This document shows positions 35,617 through 42,769 of a DNA stretch of 64,000 nt, piece after piece. Source of the DNA: JACQFV01 sp964593585 (GTDB taxonomy: Bacteria > Zixibacteria > MSB-5A5 > WJJR01). The first letter of the stretch is position 1. Each line of letters begins with the position of its first letter. A model generated the notes under the pieces. It made no database searches, was not told the origin of the DNA, and was given only the letters and a program-made list of their open reading frames with translations. The translations under genes were made by a program, and so were the position numbers. Where the stretch lies: contig CAZQIZ010000017.1 in the NCBI GenBank assembly GCA_964593585.1, positions 1-64,000 on the forward strand, given 5' to 3'.

Positions 35617-36308
35617 GAGCGCTCCGGTGCCGCGCCTTGGGGCACACGTTCGAGGCAAAGTGAATGAATGCCGTAACCGAGCGCGCTTTGGCGTTCGGCA
35701 AAAAGCGAGAGGGTGGTGCCGTCCTGCCCGCGCACCGGGTCCCAGGGCCAGCGATCTTCAACGATGCGAAATTCGGCGATGCCCGTGACCTGACGCGCCA
35801 CCCATTCGACATATTCGGCAACATCGCTTTTGAGATACAAATGTCCGCCGGGGGTCAGGACACGCGCCAGCTCCCGCAGGAAGTCCGGCTGCAGCAGACG
35901 GTGGAACGCGTGACGGCGTTTCGGCCAAGGATCGGGAAAGAGCACAACCACCGCGGGGAACGATCGATCGGGCAGATGGCGCGGGATCACGAGCCGGGCA
36001 TCGCCGCAAATCAGCAGCACGTTGCGCAACTCGCGGCGCTCAATCCGGCGGATCAGGCGCAGATGCCGTTTGCGGCCAATCTCGATGGCGACAAAGCGCC
36101 GCTCGGGATGCGCCGCCGCCTCGGCCAGTAGGAAGTCGCCGCGTCCCGGGCCGATCTCCAGCAGATCGCCGGTGATGGTCGCCGGAGGCGCAGGATAGAA
36201 CTCGACCGGCTTGCGCTCGCGGTGCGCGGTCGGGAATTGCCGCTGTAGCGCCAGGTCGGGCACGGTGCCGAAAGTGCGCGGCGGCGGAATCGGCGTGTCG
36301 GCGTCCAT
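35613..36308 (-). CDS. trmB: tRNA (guanine-N7)-methyltransferase TrmB
   Basis: A 231-residue SAM-dependent methyltransferase that makes m7G46 in tRNA. It has the SAM site LLEIGPGRGDFLL, VAIEIGRKRHLRLI and the substrate motif FPDPWPKRRHAFHRLL, where the usual text is FPDPWPKKRHHKRR. It overlaps hemH by four bases and its start abuts the DUF554 stop. Confidence 0.93.
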   Translation of the reverse strand: MDADTPIPPPRTFGTVPDLALQRQFPTAHRERKPVEFYPAPPATITGDLLEIGPGRGDFLLAEAAAHPERRFVAIEIGRKRHLRLIRRIERRELRNVLLICGDARLVIPRHLPDRSFPAVVVLFPDPWPKRRHAFHRLLQPDFLRELARVLTPGGHLYLKSDVAEYVEWVARQVTGIAEFRIVEDRWPWDPVRGQDGTTLSLFAERQSALGYGIHSLCLERVPQGAAPERS

Positions 36309-36983
36309 CTACACGAATACGACAAGAAGCGCCACAATGACGAGCGCGGGCAGCAGATTGCCGACCTTGATATCCTTGATTTCCAGCATGCGGATCGCCA
36401 GCGCGATGATCAACAGACCGCCGACGCCGGACAGCTGATCCAGCGCCGCCGGTTCGGTCAAGACGGCCAGCGAACGGCCCAACAGCGACAGTCCCCCCTG
36501 CACCACCAGCACGGTCAACGCGGCGAAGAGGACTCCGATTCCCATCGTCGCCGCCAGCGCCAGCGAGGCAAATCCATCCATGATTGCCTTGGTGATGAGG
36601 ATGGTGGCATCGCCGGAGAGGCCATCCTGAATCGAGCCGACCACGGTCATCGGGCCGACGCAGAAAAGCAGCGAGGCGGTGACAAAGCCGCGCACAAACT
36701 GCCCGCCCCCCACCTTCACCCGCGCCTGCAGCCAGCCGGCGAAACGCTCCAATTGCTTTTCGATGTCGATCACTTCGCCGAGGACGGCGCCGAGCACGAT
36801 CGAGGTGATGATGATGAGGGGGCGTGTGCCGCGGATCACCATCGAGACCCCGATGCCGAGCGTCATCAAGGCCAGTCCGGTGAAAACGATCCGTCGCAGT
36901 CGTTCGGGCAGACGGTCGCCGATCAGCATCCCGGCCAGGGAGCCGGCCAGAACGGTGGCGGTGTTGATCCAGGTGCCCAGCAT
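36309..36983 (-). CDS. DUF554-family membrane protein
   Basis: A 224-residue polytopic membrane protein with about six hydrophobic helices. It shows the DUF554 pattern: MLGTWINTATVLAGSLAGMLIG at the N-terminus (two pieces, MLGTWINTATV and AGSLAGMLIG), VRGFVTASLLFCVGPMTVVG and the repeated SIQDGLSGD. This family (YdfK/YqgA) has no firm function; some members are regulated with envelope stress. It is 8 bp after the lipoprotein gene and before trmB. Confidence 0.88.
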   Translation of the reverse strand: MLGTWINTATVLAGSLAGMLIGDRLPERLRRIVFTGLALMTLGIGVSMVIRGTRPLIIITSIVLGAVLGEVIDIEKQLERFAGWLQARVKVGGGQFVRGFVTASLLFCVGPMTVVGSIQDGLSGDATILITKAIMDGFASLALAATMGIGVLFAALTVLVVQGGLSLLGRSLAVLTEPAALDQLSGVGGLLIIALAIRMLEIKDIKVGNLLPALVIVALLVVFV

Positions 36984-36990
36984 GCGGGAG

Positions 36991-37446
36991 TTATTGCGCC
37001 TGGTCGGTCGAGTCGCGCAGGTGACGGACCCGGTCGGCGAGGGCCTTGAAACGGGCCATGCGCTGTGCGACGCCGACGCTGTCGCCGCGCAGATCGTCCC
37101 AGGTCACCCCTTGAGTGTGCAGGTCGGTCAGCATCAGGACAAGGAACTTGGCGCGGACATCATCCAACGGAATGGTGTCCAGCGAGCCTTCGGCGTCGGC
37201 AATCAGCGAATCGGTAAGCGCGTAGGCGCGCGCGGTGTCGCCGGTGTCGTACTTGAGGCGCGATTGCCCCATGGCATCGACGAAGTGCCTCGACCACGCA
37301 TAATGCTCCGAGCCCACCGGCATGCCAACAATCGCCTCGACCGCGGTGGTGTCGGCCCCGATGCCCTGCTTCTGATACTTGTCCGGCGACCCACAGGCAA
37401 CCAGGCCCATCACTGCCGTTCCGACGATCCACAACCGGCAATTCAT
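36991..37446 (-). CDS. Hypothetical lipoprotein
   Basis: A 151-residue protein with a lipoprotein signal peptide; the lipobox LVACG places the lipidated cysteine at residue 18. The rest is helical with no recognised domain. Its start overlaps the tryptophanase stop as ATGA, so it is translated from the same mRNA. It may be an envelope protein only incidentally co-transcribed. Confidence 0.72.
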   Translation of the reverse strand: MNCRLWIVGTAVMGLVACGSPDKYQKQGIGADTTAVEAIVGMPVGSEHYAWSRHFVDAMGQSRLKYDTGDTARAYALTDSLIADAEGSLDTIPLDDVRAKFLVLMLTDLHTQGVTWDDLRGDSVGVAQRMARFKALADRVRHLRDSTDQAQ

Positions 37447-38846
37447 GCGACCGCTCCGGCGAGCGTGTCGGCGGTGATCTCCCGCAGACGCGCGGTGAAG
37501 TGCCGCAGGTGCGGCACCTGATACTCGATCACCATGCCGCGCGCGCGGGCGCGGTTGCGGTGGATGGCGGCGAAGGTCGCGGCGACATGTTTCAGATGCG
37601 AGACGGTGTAAACCCGGCGCGGCACCGCCAGGCGGACCAGTTCAAATGCGGGCGTATAGGGCTTGCCGGTCTCGGGATCGACGCCGCCGAACATGAGCGA
37701 GCCGATCTCGACGGTGCGCACTCCCCCTTCACGGTAGAAGTCGACGGAGAGTTGCTGACCGGGGAAGGCCTCGGGCGGAATTTGCGGATAGAGCGCGCCG
37801 GCATCGATGAAGACCGCATGGCCGCCGACCGGCTGGACCACACGCGCCCCGGCCTCTTGGAGCGCCTCGCCGAGCCACTGCACCTGGCCGATCCGGTAGC
37901 CGAGATAATCGGGGTCGGTCACTTCCTCCAATCCCAGCGCCATCGCTTCGATGTCGCGTCCGGCCAGCCCGCCGTAGGTGGGGAATCCCTCGACCACCAC
38001 CATCAGTTCCTTCAGGTGCTGGACGAGGACTTGGTCGCGGAAGGCGAAGAAGCCGCCGATCGACACCAGACCGTCCTTCTTGGCCGAAACGAGACAGCCA
38101 TCGGCCAGATCGAACATCTTGCGAGCGATCTCGCGCACGGTCAGCCCCGCCATCGCCGGCTCGCGTTGCTGCAGAAACCAGGCGTTTTCGGCAAACCGGG
38201 CGGCGTCGTAGAACATCGGCACGCTATGCTTATCGCAGATGGCGCGCGCGGCGCGGGCGTTTTCGTAACTGAGCGGATGGCCGCCGACGGTGTTGTTGGT
38301 GATAGTCAGGATGCAGCACTTGACGCGTCCCTTGTGCCGCGCCAGCGCCTCCTCCAGCCCGGCCAGGTCGATGTTGCCCTTGAACGGGAAGGGATCATCG
38401 ACGTCGGCGCAATGCGGATCGGGCAGGTCGATCGGGATGCCGCCCTTTTCCATCACGTTGGCGCGGGTGGTGTCGAAGTGCGAGTTGGCGACGACATAAT
38501 CGCCGTGGGTCAGAAGCGCCGAGAACAACAGATGCTCGGCGGCGCGTCCCTGGTGGGTGGGAATCACATACGGGTAGCCGGTCAGTTCGCGCACGGTCTG
38601 TTCGAGGTGCAGGAAGTTGCGCGAGCCGGCGTACGATTCATCGCCGCGCAGGATCCCGGCCCACTGCCGGTCGGACATGGCGCCGGTGCCGGAGTCGGTC
38701 AGCAGATCGATATAGACATCCTCGGCGCGCAGGTTGAACAGATTGAAGCCCGCGTCGCGCAGGGCGGCCTCGCGTTCGGCGCGTTCCAAGAGACGGATCG
38801 GCTCGACGGCCTTGATTCGGTAAGGTTCGATCGGATGCTCGTGCAT
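37443..38846 (-). CDS. tnaA: Tryptophanase / tyrosine phenol-lyase-type beta-eliminating lyase
   Basis: A 467-residue PLP enzyme of the TnaA/Tpl family, which splits Trp to indole, pyruvate and ammonia (or Tyr to phenol). Evidence: KAVEPIRLLERAEREAALRDAG, TDSGTGAMSDRQWAG, PTHQGRAAEHLLFS, the FYDAARFAENAWF segment, and the PLP lysine in DGCLVSAKKDGLVSIGGF. Trp versus Tyr specificity cannot be fixed by eye. No tnaC-type leader was recognised upstream. Confidence 0.88.
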   Translation of the reverse strand: MHEHPIEPYRIKAVEPIRLLERAEREAALRDAGFNLFNLRAEDVYIDLLTDSGTGAMSDRQWAGILRGDESYAGSRNFLHLEQTVRELTGYPYVIPTHQGRAAEHLLFSALLTHGDYVVANSHFDTTRANVMEKGGIPIDLPDPHCADVDDPFPFKGNIDLAGLEEALARHKGRVKCCILTITNNTVGGHPLSYENARAARAICDKHSVPMFYDAARFAENAWFLQQREPAMAGLTVREIARKMFDLADGCLVSAKKDGLVSIGGFFAFRDQVLVQHLKELMVVVEGFPTYGGLAGRDIEAMALGLEEVTDPDYLGYRIGQVQWLGEALQEAGARVVQPVGGHAVFIDAGALYPQIPPEAFPGQQLSVDFYREGGVRTVEIGSLMFGGVDPETGKPYTPAFELVRLAVPRRVYTVSHLKHVAATFAAIHRNRARARGMVIEYQVPHLRHFTARLREITADTLAGAVA

Positions 38847-38871
38847 CGGGGTCCGTCCTTTCCTTGCCGCG

Positions 38872-39969
38872 CTACAACCACTCCACTTGGGCGACACAGC
38901 GCGCGACGCCGACTTCCAGGCCGCGCAGGTTCTTCAGCCGCGGCGCGCCGACGGATTCCAAACGGGCGCGGGCGGCATCGTCGAGCACACCCAGTTGATC
39001 AAGCAACGACACCATGAGCGGCGGCAAGCCGCGTCCGGTGCCATCGCCGATTTTAATCACCACACCCCACCCCTTCGACGGGATGCCGACGCCCTGAATT
39101 GCCTCGGCGCCGGACTTGGCGAAGATGGCGCGATCCAGAGCGTTGGAGAGCGTGAGATCGAAGCGTCCGGTGCCCGATACCATCTCGGGATGGGTCATCA
39201 TCGCGCGCGCGATTTTGGCGGCGGCGCGTTCGGTCGAATCCAGTTCGGATTCGGCCCGCGCCACGGCACGGGCATAGCGGGCAAACCCGGTGGCCAGCGC
39301 CGCCAGCGGCATGGCATAGTTGGGGGCCGAGCAACCATCAATCCCCGAGGCCGCGCGCGCCGCATCGCATCCGGTCGCGGTCGTGATCGCTTCACGGATC
39401 GCGGCCTGGACCGAATGGCCATAATCGAGGTAGCCGGAAAGCGGCGCATCGAGCAGGCGCGCCAGCGCCAGCATCGTGCTGTGCTTGCCGGAGCAATTGT
39501 TGTGGATGGCGGAAAACTCGCTCTTGCGCGGGATGCCGCCCTCCTCGGCCTTGAGATGAAGCGGAATGTGCACGCCGCAGTTCAGATCGGCGATCCCCGC
39601 GCCGATGGCATCGAGAATTTCCTGGGCTGCCTGAATGTGTTGCGGCTCGCCCGAATGGGAGGCGCAGCCCAGCGCCAGATGGCGCGCGGTCAGCCCGAAG
39701 CACTCGGGATAGCCGCGCAACACCGACGCCAGCGCCTGAAAGGGCTTCAGCGACGAGCGGGTGAGCGTGACCAGCTGCGGATCGCCGATGCGCGCGAGGA
39801 CCCGTCCGGTGTGATCGACCACCGCGGCGGCGGCATGATGAACGCTTTCCACCGAACCGCCGCGAGTGAACTCAACGGCCGGCACCAGTCCGGTGGGAAA
39901 GGCATGTGACTCGGTCATGGTCCGACTCTGCGGCGCGTGTGGCTGATTCATGGTCAAAGACGGCGTCAT
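38872..39969 (-). CDS. L-asparaginase II (Rhizobium type)
   Basis: A 365-residue protein of the Asparaginase_II family, distinct from E. coli AnsA/AnsB. Key segments are EFTRGGSVESVHHAAAAVVD, SSLKPFQALA, ALGCASHSGEP, the NCSGKHSTMLALARL motif and DGCSAPNYAMPL. It hydrolyses asparagine to aspartate and ammonia in the cytosol. The start at 39969 has GTGAGG upstream; later in-frame ATGs at 39951 and 39918 are possible. It is upstream of tnaA, so both may be used in amino-acid catabolism. Confidence 0.9.
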   Translation of the reverse strand: MTPSLTMNQPHAPQSRTMTESHAFPTGLVPAVEFTRGGSVESVHHAAAAVVDHTGRVLARIGDPQLVTLTRSSLKPFQALASVLRGYPECFGLTARHLALGCASHSGEPQHIQAAQEILDAIGAGIADLNCGVHIPLHLKAEEGGIPRKSEFSAIHNNCSGKHSTMLALARLLDAPLSGYLDYGHSVQAAIREAITTATGCDAARAASGIDGCSAPNYAMPLAALATGFARYARAVARAESELDSTERAAAKIARAMMTHPEMVSGTGRFDLTLSNALDRAIFAKSGAEAIQGVGIPSKGWGVVIKIGDGTGRGLPPLMVSLLDQLGVLDDAARARLESVGAPRLKNLRGLEVGVARCVAQVEWL

Positions 39970-40072
39970 CGAGCATCCTCACCGCGCGGGTTAATATAGC
40001 AATTACGCCCCCGGCGACACAGAAACCTGACAAGACCCGTGGGCGCTGTCAAAATCGCCGGCGCGCATAGCA

Positions 40073-40098
40073 ACAGGGGCGGGTGGCCCCGCCCCTGT
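40073..40098 (-). terminator. Terminator hairpin after the aminotransferase gene
   Basis: An 11-bp perfect stem (40073-40083 with 40088-40098, arm ACAGGGGCGGG) and a 4-nt loop. It lies 22 bp after the stop of the class III aminotransferase gene. Its arms match those of the hairpin after cysS at 8709-8737. Confidence 0.65.
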
Positions 40099-40119
40099 GC
40101 GGCTTACGGTCCGACCGGA

Positions 40120-41469
40120 TCAACCGATCTTGTGCTTGCGCTCGGCTTCGCCGATCACATCATCGAGAATCTCGATGGCGACCTGGCACTGCTCGCGGGT
40201 GACGACCAACGGCGGCACCAGACGGATGCCGTTGGGGCCGCAGGTGAGCAGCATCATCCCCTTGCGGCAGGCCATCAGTTCGACATCGGCGGCGACTTCC
40301 TTGGCCGGGACCTTGGTGACTTTGTCGCGCACGAATTCGATGCCGATCATCAGGCCGATTCCGCGGACATCGCCCATCGACGGGTGCTTGGCCTGCAGTT
40401 TCTTCAGTTCGGTCATCATGAACTCTCCCTGGACACGGGCGTTGTCGATCAGGCCGCCTTCGAGCAGGTCGAGGGTGGCATGGGCGGCGGCGCAGGCGAT
40501 CGGGTTGCCGCCGAAGGTGGTCGAGTGCGCGCCTGGAGGCCAGTCCATGACGTCGGCGGGCGCGACGCAAGCGCCCAACGGCACTCCCGAAGCGATCGCC
40601 TTGGCGATGGTGATGATGTCGGGCACGACGTTGAAATGCTGGATGGCGAACATCTTGCCGGTCTTGCCCATCCCGGACTGCACCTCATCGACCATCAGCA
40701 TGATGTTGTGCTTTTTGGCCAGCGCATGCAGCGCCTGGAAGTAGTCGGGCGGCGGGACGATGTAACCGCCTTCGCCCTGGATCGGTTCGACCACGATGGC
40801 GGCGACATCCTCGGCCGGGGCCACGCGGCTGAAGATCTGCTCCTCGATGAAACTGACGCAGGCCAGTTTGCAGTCCGGGTACTTGAGGTTGAACGGGCAG
40901 CGGTAGCAGTAGGCGTACGGGACATGCGTCACTTCGGGCAGAAGCGGCGAATACCGTTCGCGCTGGGCGATCTTCGAGCAGGTGAGCGAGAGCGCGCCCA
41001 TCGAGCGGCCGTGGAAAGCGCCGATGAAGGCGATCATGCGCGGGCGGCGGCGTTTGTAGCGGGCCAGTTTCAGCCCGCACTCAACCGACTCGGTGCCGGA
41101 ATTGGTGAAGAACACGCGCTTGGGTGAATCACCCGGGGCGTGCTTGCCGATCCGTTCGGCCAGCGAGCCGACCAGCTCATGGTAGAAATCGGCGCTGGAA
41201 AAGTGCACCGACTTGCGCGCCTGCGCGACGATGGCCTCCACCACCTTCGGGTGGGTGTTGCCGGTCGAGCAGACGCCGATGCCGGAATGGAAATCGAGGT
41301 ACTTGTTGCCGTCGACATCCCAGATCCAGGCGCCCTCGGCGCGGTCGAGCACCACCGGGTAGGCGCGGGTGTACGACGGCGAGACAAACTTCTCGTCGTA
41401 CTCAATCAGCGCCTTGCTCTTCGGGCCCGGCAGCGGAGTCGTGACAGACGGGCGATCCATGACAGTCAT
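40120..41469 (-). CDS. Class III aminotransferase
   Basis: A 449-residue PLP enzyme of the acetylornithine/4-aminobutyrate aminotransferase group. It has FTNSGTESVECGLKLAR, GAFHGRSMGAL, VDEVQSGMGKTGKMFA, the PLP lysine in TIAKAIASGVPLG and GGNPIACAAAHATL. The insert YAYCYRCPFNLKYPDCKLAC (20 residues, two Cys pairs) is characteristic of the archaeal/thermophile branch, whose characterised members include broad-specificity or ornithine aminotransferases. The exact substrate is uncertain. Confidence 0.88.
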   Translation of the reverse strand: MTVMDRPSVTTPLPGPKSKALIEYDEKFVSPSYTRAYPVVLDRAEGAWIWDVDGNKYLDFHSGIGVCSTGNTHPKVVEAIVAQARKSVHFSSADFYHELVGSLAERIGKHAPGDSPKRVFFTNSGTESVECGLKLARYKRRRPRMIAFIGAFHGRSMGALSLTCSKIAQRERYSPLLPEVTHVPYAYCYRCPFNLKYPDCKLACVSFIEEQIFSRVAPAEDVAAIVVEPIQGEGGYIVPPPDYFQALHALAKKHNIMLMVDEVQSGMGKTGKMFAIQHFNVVPDIITIAKAIASGVPLGACVAPADVMDWPPGAHSTTFGGNPIACAAAHATLDLLEGGLIDNARVQGEFMMTELKKLQAKHPSMGDVRGIGLMIGIEFVRDKVTKVPAKEVAADVELMACRKGMMLLTCGPNGIRLVPPLVVTREQCQVAIEILDDVIGEAERKHKIG

Positions 41470-41561
41470 ATGCGGTCTCCTCGAAGGGTCCGCATCCGGT
41501 GCGGCCTTCGTCGTTGAGAGTTAACGGTGGCAGCGGGACGGACACGCCGTCAGAAGGCGGC

Positions 41562-41669
41562 TCAGGTGGCGCCGAAGAGGTAGATGCGATGCAGCAGACC
41601 GCGCGTCTTGCGGTGAAACAGGGCGCGGGTCATCAGAAGCGTTTGGAGAGCCGAAATGGGCACGATCAT
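41562..41669 (-). CDS. Possible 35-residue small protein
   Basis: A minus-strand frame from ATG 41669 to TGA 41562-41564 encodes 35 residues with a hydrophobic start (MIVPISALQTLLM) and a basic, aromatic end (HRKTRGLLHRIYLFGAT). AGGAG abuts the ATG and lies 7 nt before an in-frame GTG at 41663, which would give a 33-residue product. It sits ~90 bp upstream of the aminotransferase gene in the same direction, so it could be a leader peptide or an independent small protein. No homologue is recognised. Confidence 0.35.
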   Translation of the reverse strand: MIVPISALQTLLMTRALFHRKTRGLLHRIYLFGAT

Positions 41670-41751
41670 CTCCTGCCGGCGCGATCTTTGCCGGACCGGC
41701 ACTTAAAATACGGCCCTTTTGGTCTCAAAGTAAGGACGATCGCAATCTGTT

Positions 41752-41780
41752 TTGACAATCCGTAGCTGAAAAACTAAGAT
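41752..41780 (+). promoter_or_regulatory. Sigma-70-type promoter for the endonuclease V-like gene
   Basis: TTGACA (41752-41757) and TAAGAT (41775-41780) are 17 bp apart on the plus strand. The -35 is a perfect match and the -10 matches four of six positions. Transcription would begin about 90 nt before the ATG at 41877. Confidence 0.55.
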
Positions 41781-41876
41781 ATTGCCGTCCCGACGCTTAC
41801 CCAGCCGCGACCCCGGGCGAGGGCGACGCGGCCGATACATAGCCAAGAGCGCGGACCCCCTTTCGAATTGGCGACC

Positions 41877-42578
41877 ATGACACGACGCGCAGAACTGCAA
41901 CCGCTCTTGAATCACCCTTGGAATGTGCCGGTCAAACGGGCGGCGATCATCCAGTCGCGCCTCGCCGAGCATGTGCGCCTGACGCCGCTGGCCTCTGTGC
42001 CGCAGACTGTCGCCGGGATCGACTTCGCCCGCGACGGCAATCACATATTCCTGGCCGTGGTGGTGATGGATGTGGCGGCCTGGAAGGTGATCGAAATTCA
42101 GTACGCCGAAGGGATCACCTCGTTTCCCGACATGCCCGGCTACCTGGGGTTTCGTCTGGGGCCGTTCATCATGCAGGCGGTACGGAGTCTGTACCATCCG
42201 GCGCAATTGTATTTCATCAACGGCTCCGGCGTGTGCCATCCGCGGATGTGCGGAATCGCCAGTCACATCGGCCTGCGAATCAACCGTCCGACCATCGGCT
42301 GCACCAACGAACGGATGCACGGGCACTATGAACCTCCCGGCCCCAACGCCGGACAGTATTCGATTGTGCGTTTCTCGCCGCAGTCGCCGGCGGTCGTCCT
42401 GCGCACCCGCGACAATCTCAAGCCGGTCTTCGTCTCGCCCGGGCATCTGATCGACCTCATCGGCGCGATCGAGCAAACGATGCGGGTCTGCCGCGGGTTC
42501 CGTGTCCCGGAACCCCTGCGTCGCGCGCACATCGAAGCCGGCAAATTCATGCGCCAACGCCTGGCCTCGCCGAAGTAA
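41877..42578 (+). CDS. Endonuclease V homologue lacking catalytic residues
   Basis: A 233-residue protein that aligns over its length with endonuclease V (Nfi), which nicks DNA one base beyond deoxyinosine. Conserved parts are AGIDFA (first Asp at 49), HPRMCGIASHIGL, PTIGC and VFVSPGHLID (His190). Compared with Thermotoga maritima EndoV the catalytic Glu89 is Leu94 (FRLGP for FREGP), Asp110 is Asn115 (INGSG for FDGQG), Lys139 is Asn144 and the wedge Tyr80 is Asp85. It is probably unable to cleave and may bind DNA or RNA instead. An in-frame TTG at 41868 is less likely than the ATG at 41877. Confidence 0.85.
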   Translation: MTRRAELQPLLNHPWNVPVKRAAIIQSRLAEHVRLTPLASVPQTVAGIDFARDGNHIFLAVVVMDVAAWKVIEIQYAEGITSFPDMPGYLGFRLGPFIMQAVRSLYHPAQLYFINGSGVCHPRMCGIASHIGLRINRPTIGCTNERMHGHYEPPGPNAGQYSIVRFSPQSPAVVLRTRDNLKPVFVSPGHLIDLIGAIEQTMRVCRGFRVPEPLRRAHIEAGKFMRQRLASPK

Positions 42579-42597
42579 GCGGCCCCGATCAGCCTTC

Positions 42598-42632
42598 GGG
42601 AGGGCTCTCCGCCGCGGCGGAGAGCCTGCTCT
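42598..42632 (-). repeat. REP-like element, copy e
   Basis: On the minus strand it reads AAGAGCAGGCTCTCCGCC, GCGGCGGAGAGCCCTCCC. The first arm matches the RAYT-associated repeats at 26.2-27.1 kb. It is 15 kb away from the transposase, showing the repeat family is dispersed. Confidence 0.65.
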
Positions 42633-42644
42633 TGATCGCGACTG

Positions 42645-42684
42645 GAAGAAGAGCAGGCTCGGCACCTACGGGCCTCACCCTCCC
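42645..42684 (+). repeat. REP-like element, copy f
   Basis: Reads GAAGAGCAGGCTCGGC, ACCTACGGGCCTCACCCTCCCA. The left arm is identical to the RAYT-linked copies; the right arm has drifted. With copy e it forms an inverted pair between the endonuclease V-like gene and the next gene. Confidence 0.65.
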
Positions 42685-42711
42685 AATTTGGCCTTGACCC
42701 TTCCCGAACAA

Positions 42712-42738
42712 AAATGGGGCGGATCACCGATCCGCCCC
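42712..42738 (-). terminator. Intrinsic terminator of the 952-residue protein gene
   Basis: A 10-bp perfect stem (42716-42725 with 42729-42738, arm GGGGCGGATC) with a 3-nt loop. On the minus strand it is followed by ATTTTTGTT. It lies 30 bp after the gene's stop codon. Confidence 0.85.
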
Positions 42739-42769
42739 GTCGAAGATGTCGCGTGGTGCCTTTCCCCTG

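Larger units (their letters stand above)
41470..41876. other. Divergent intergenic region holding a small ORF and a promoter
   Basis: About 400 bp between the aminotransferase gene and the endonuclease V-like gene. It contains a short minus-strand frame (41562-41669) and a plus-strand sigma-70 promoter (41752-41780). Nothing else coding was seen. Confidence 0.55.

Noticed and set aside
41499..41765. An 88-residue plus-strand frame between the aminotransferase and the endonuclease V-like gene
   Set aside because: It runs through the promoter of the next gene, has no ribosome-binding site and no protein-like pattern.
41703..42665. A 320-residue minus-strand frame over the endonuclease V-like gene
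   Set aside because: It is antisense to a gene with clear family motifs and is Arg-rich and featureless.
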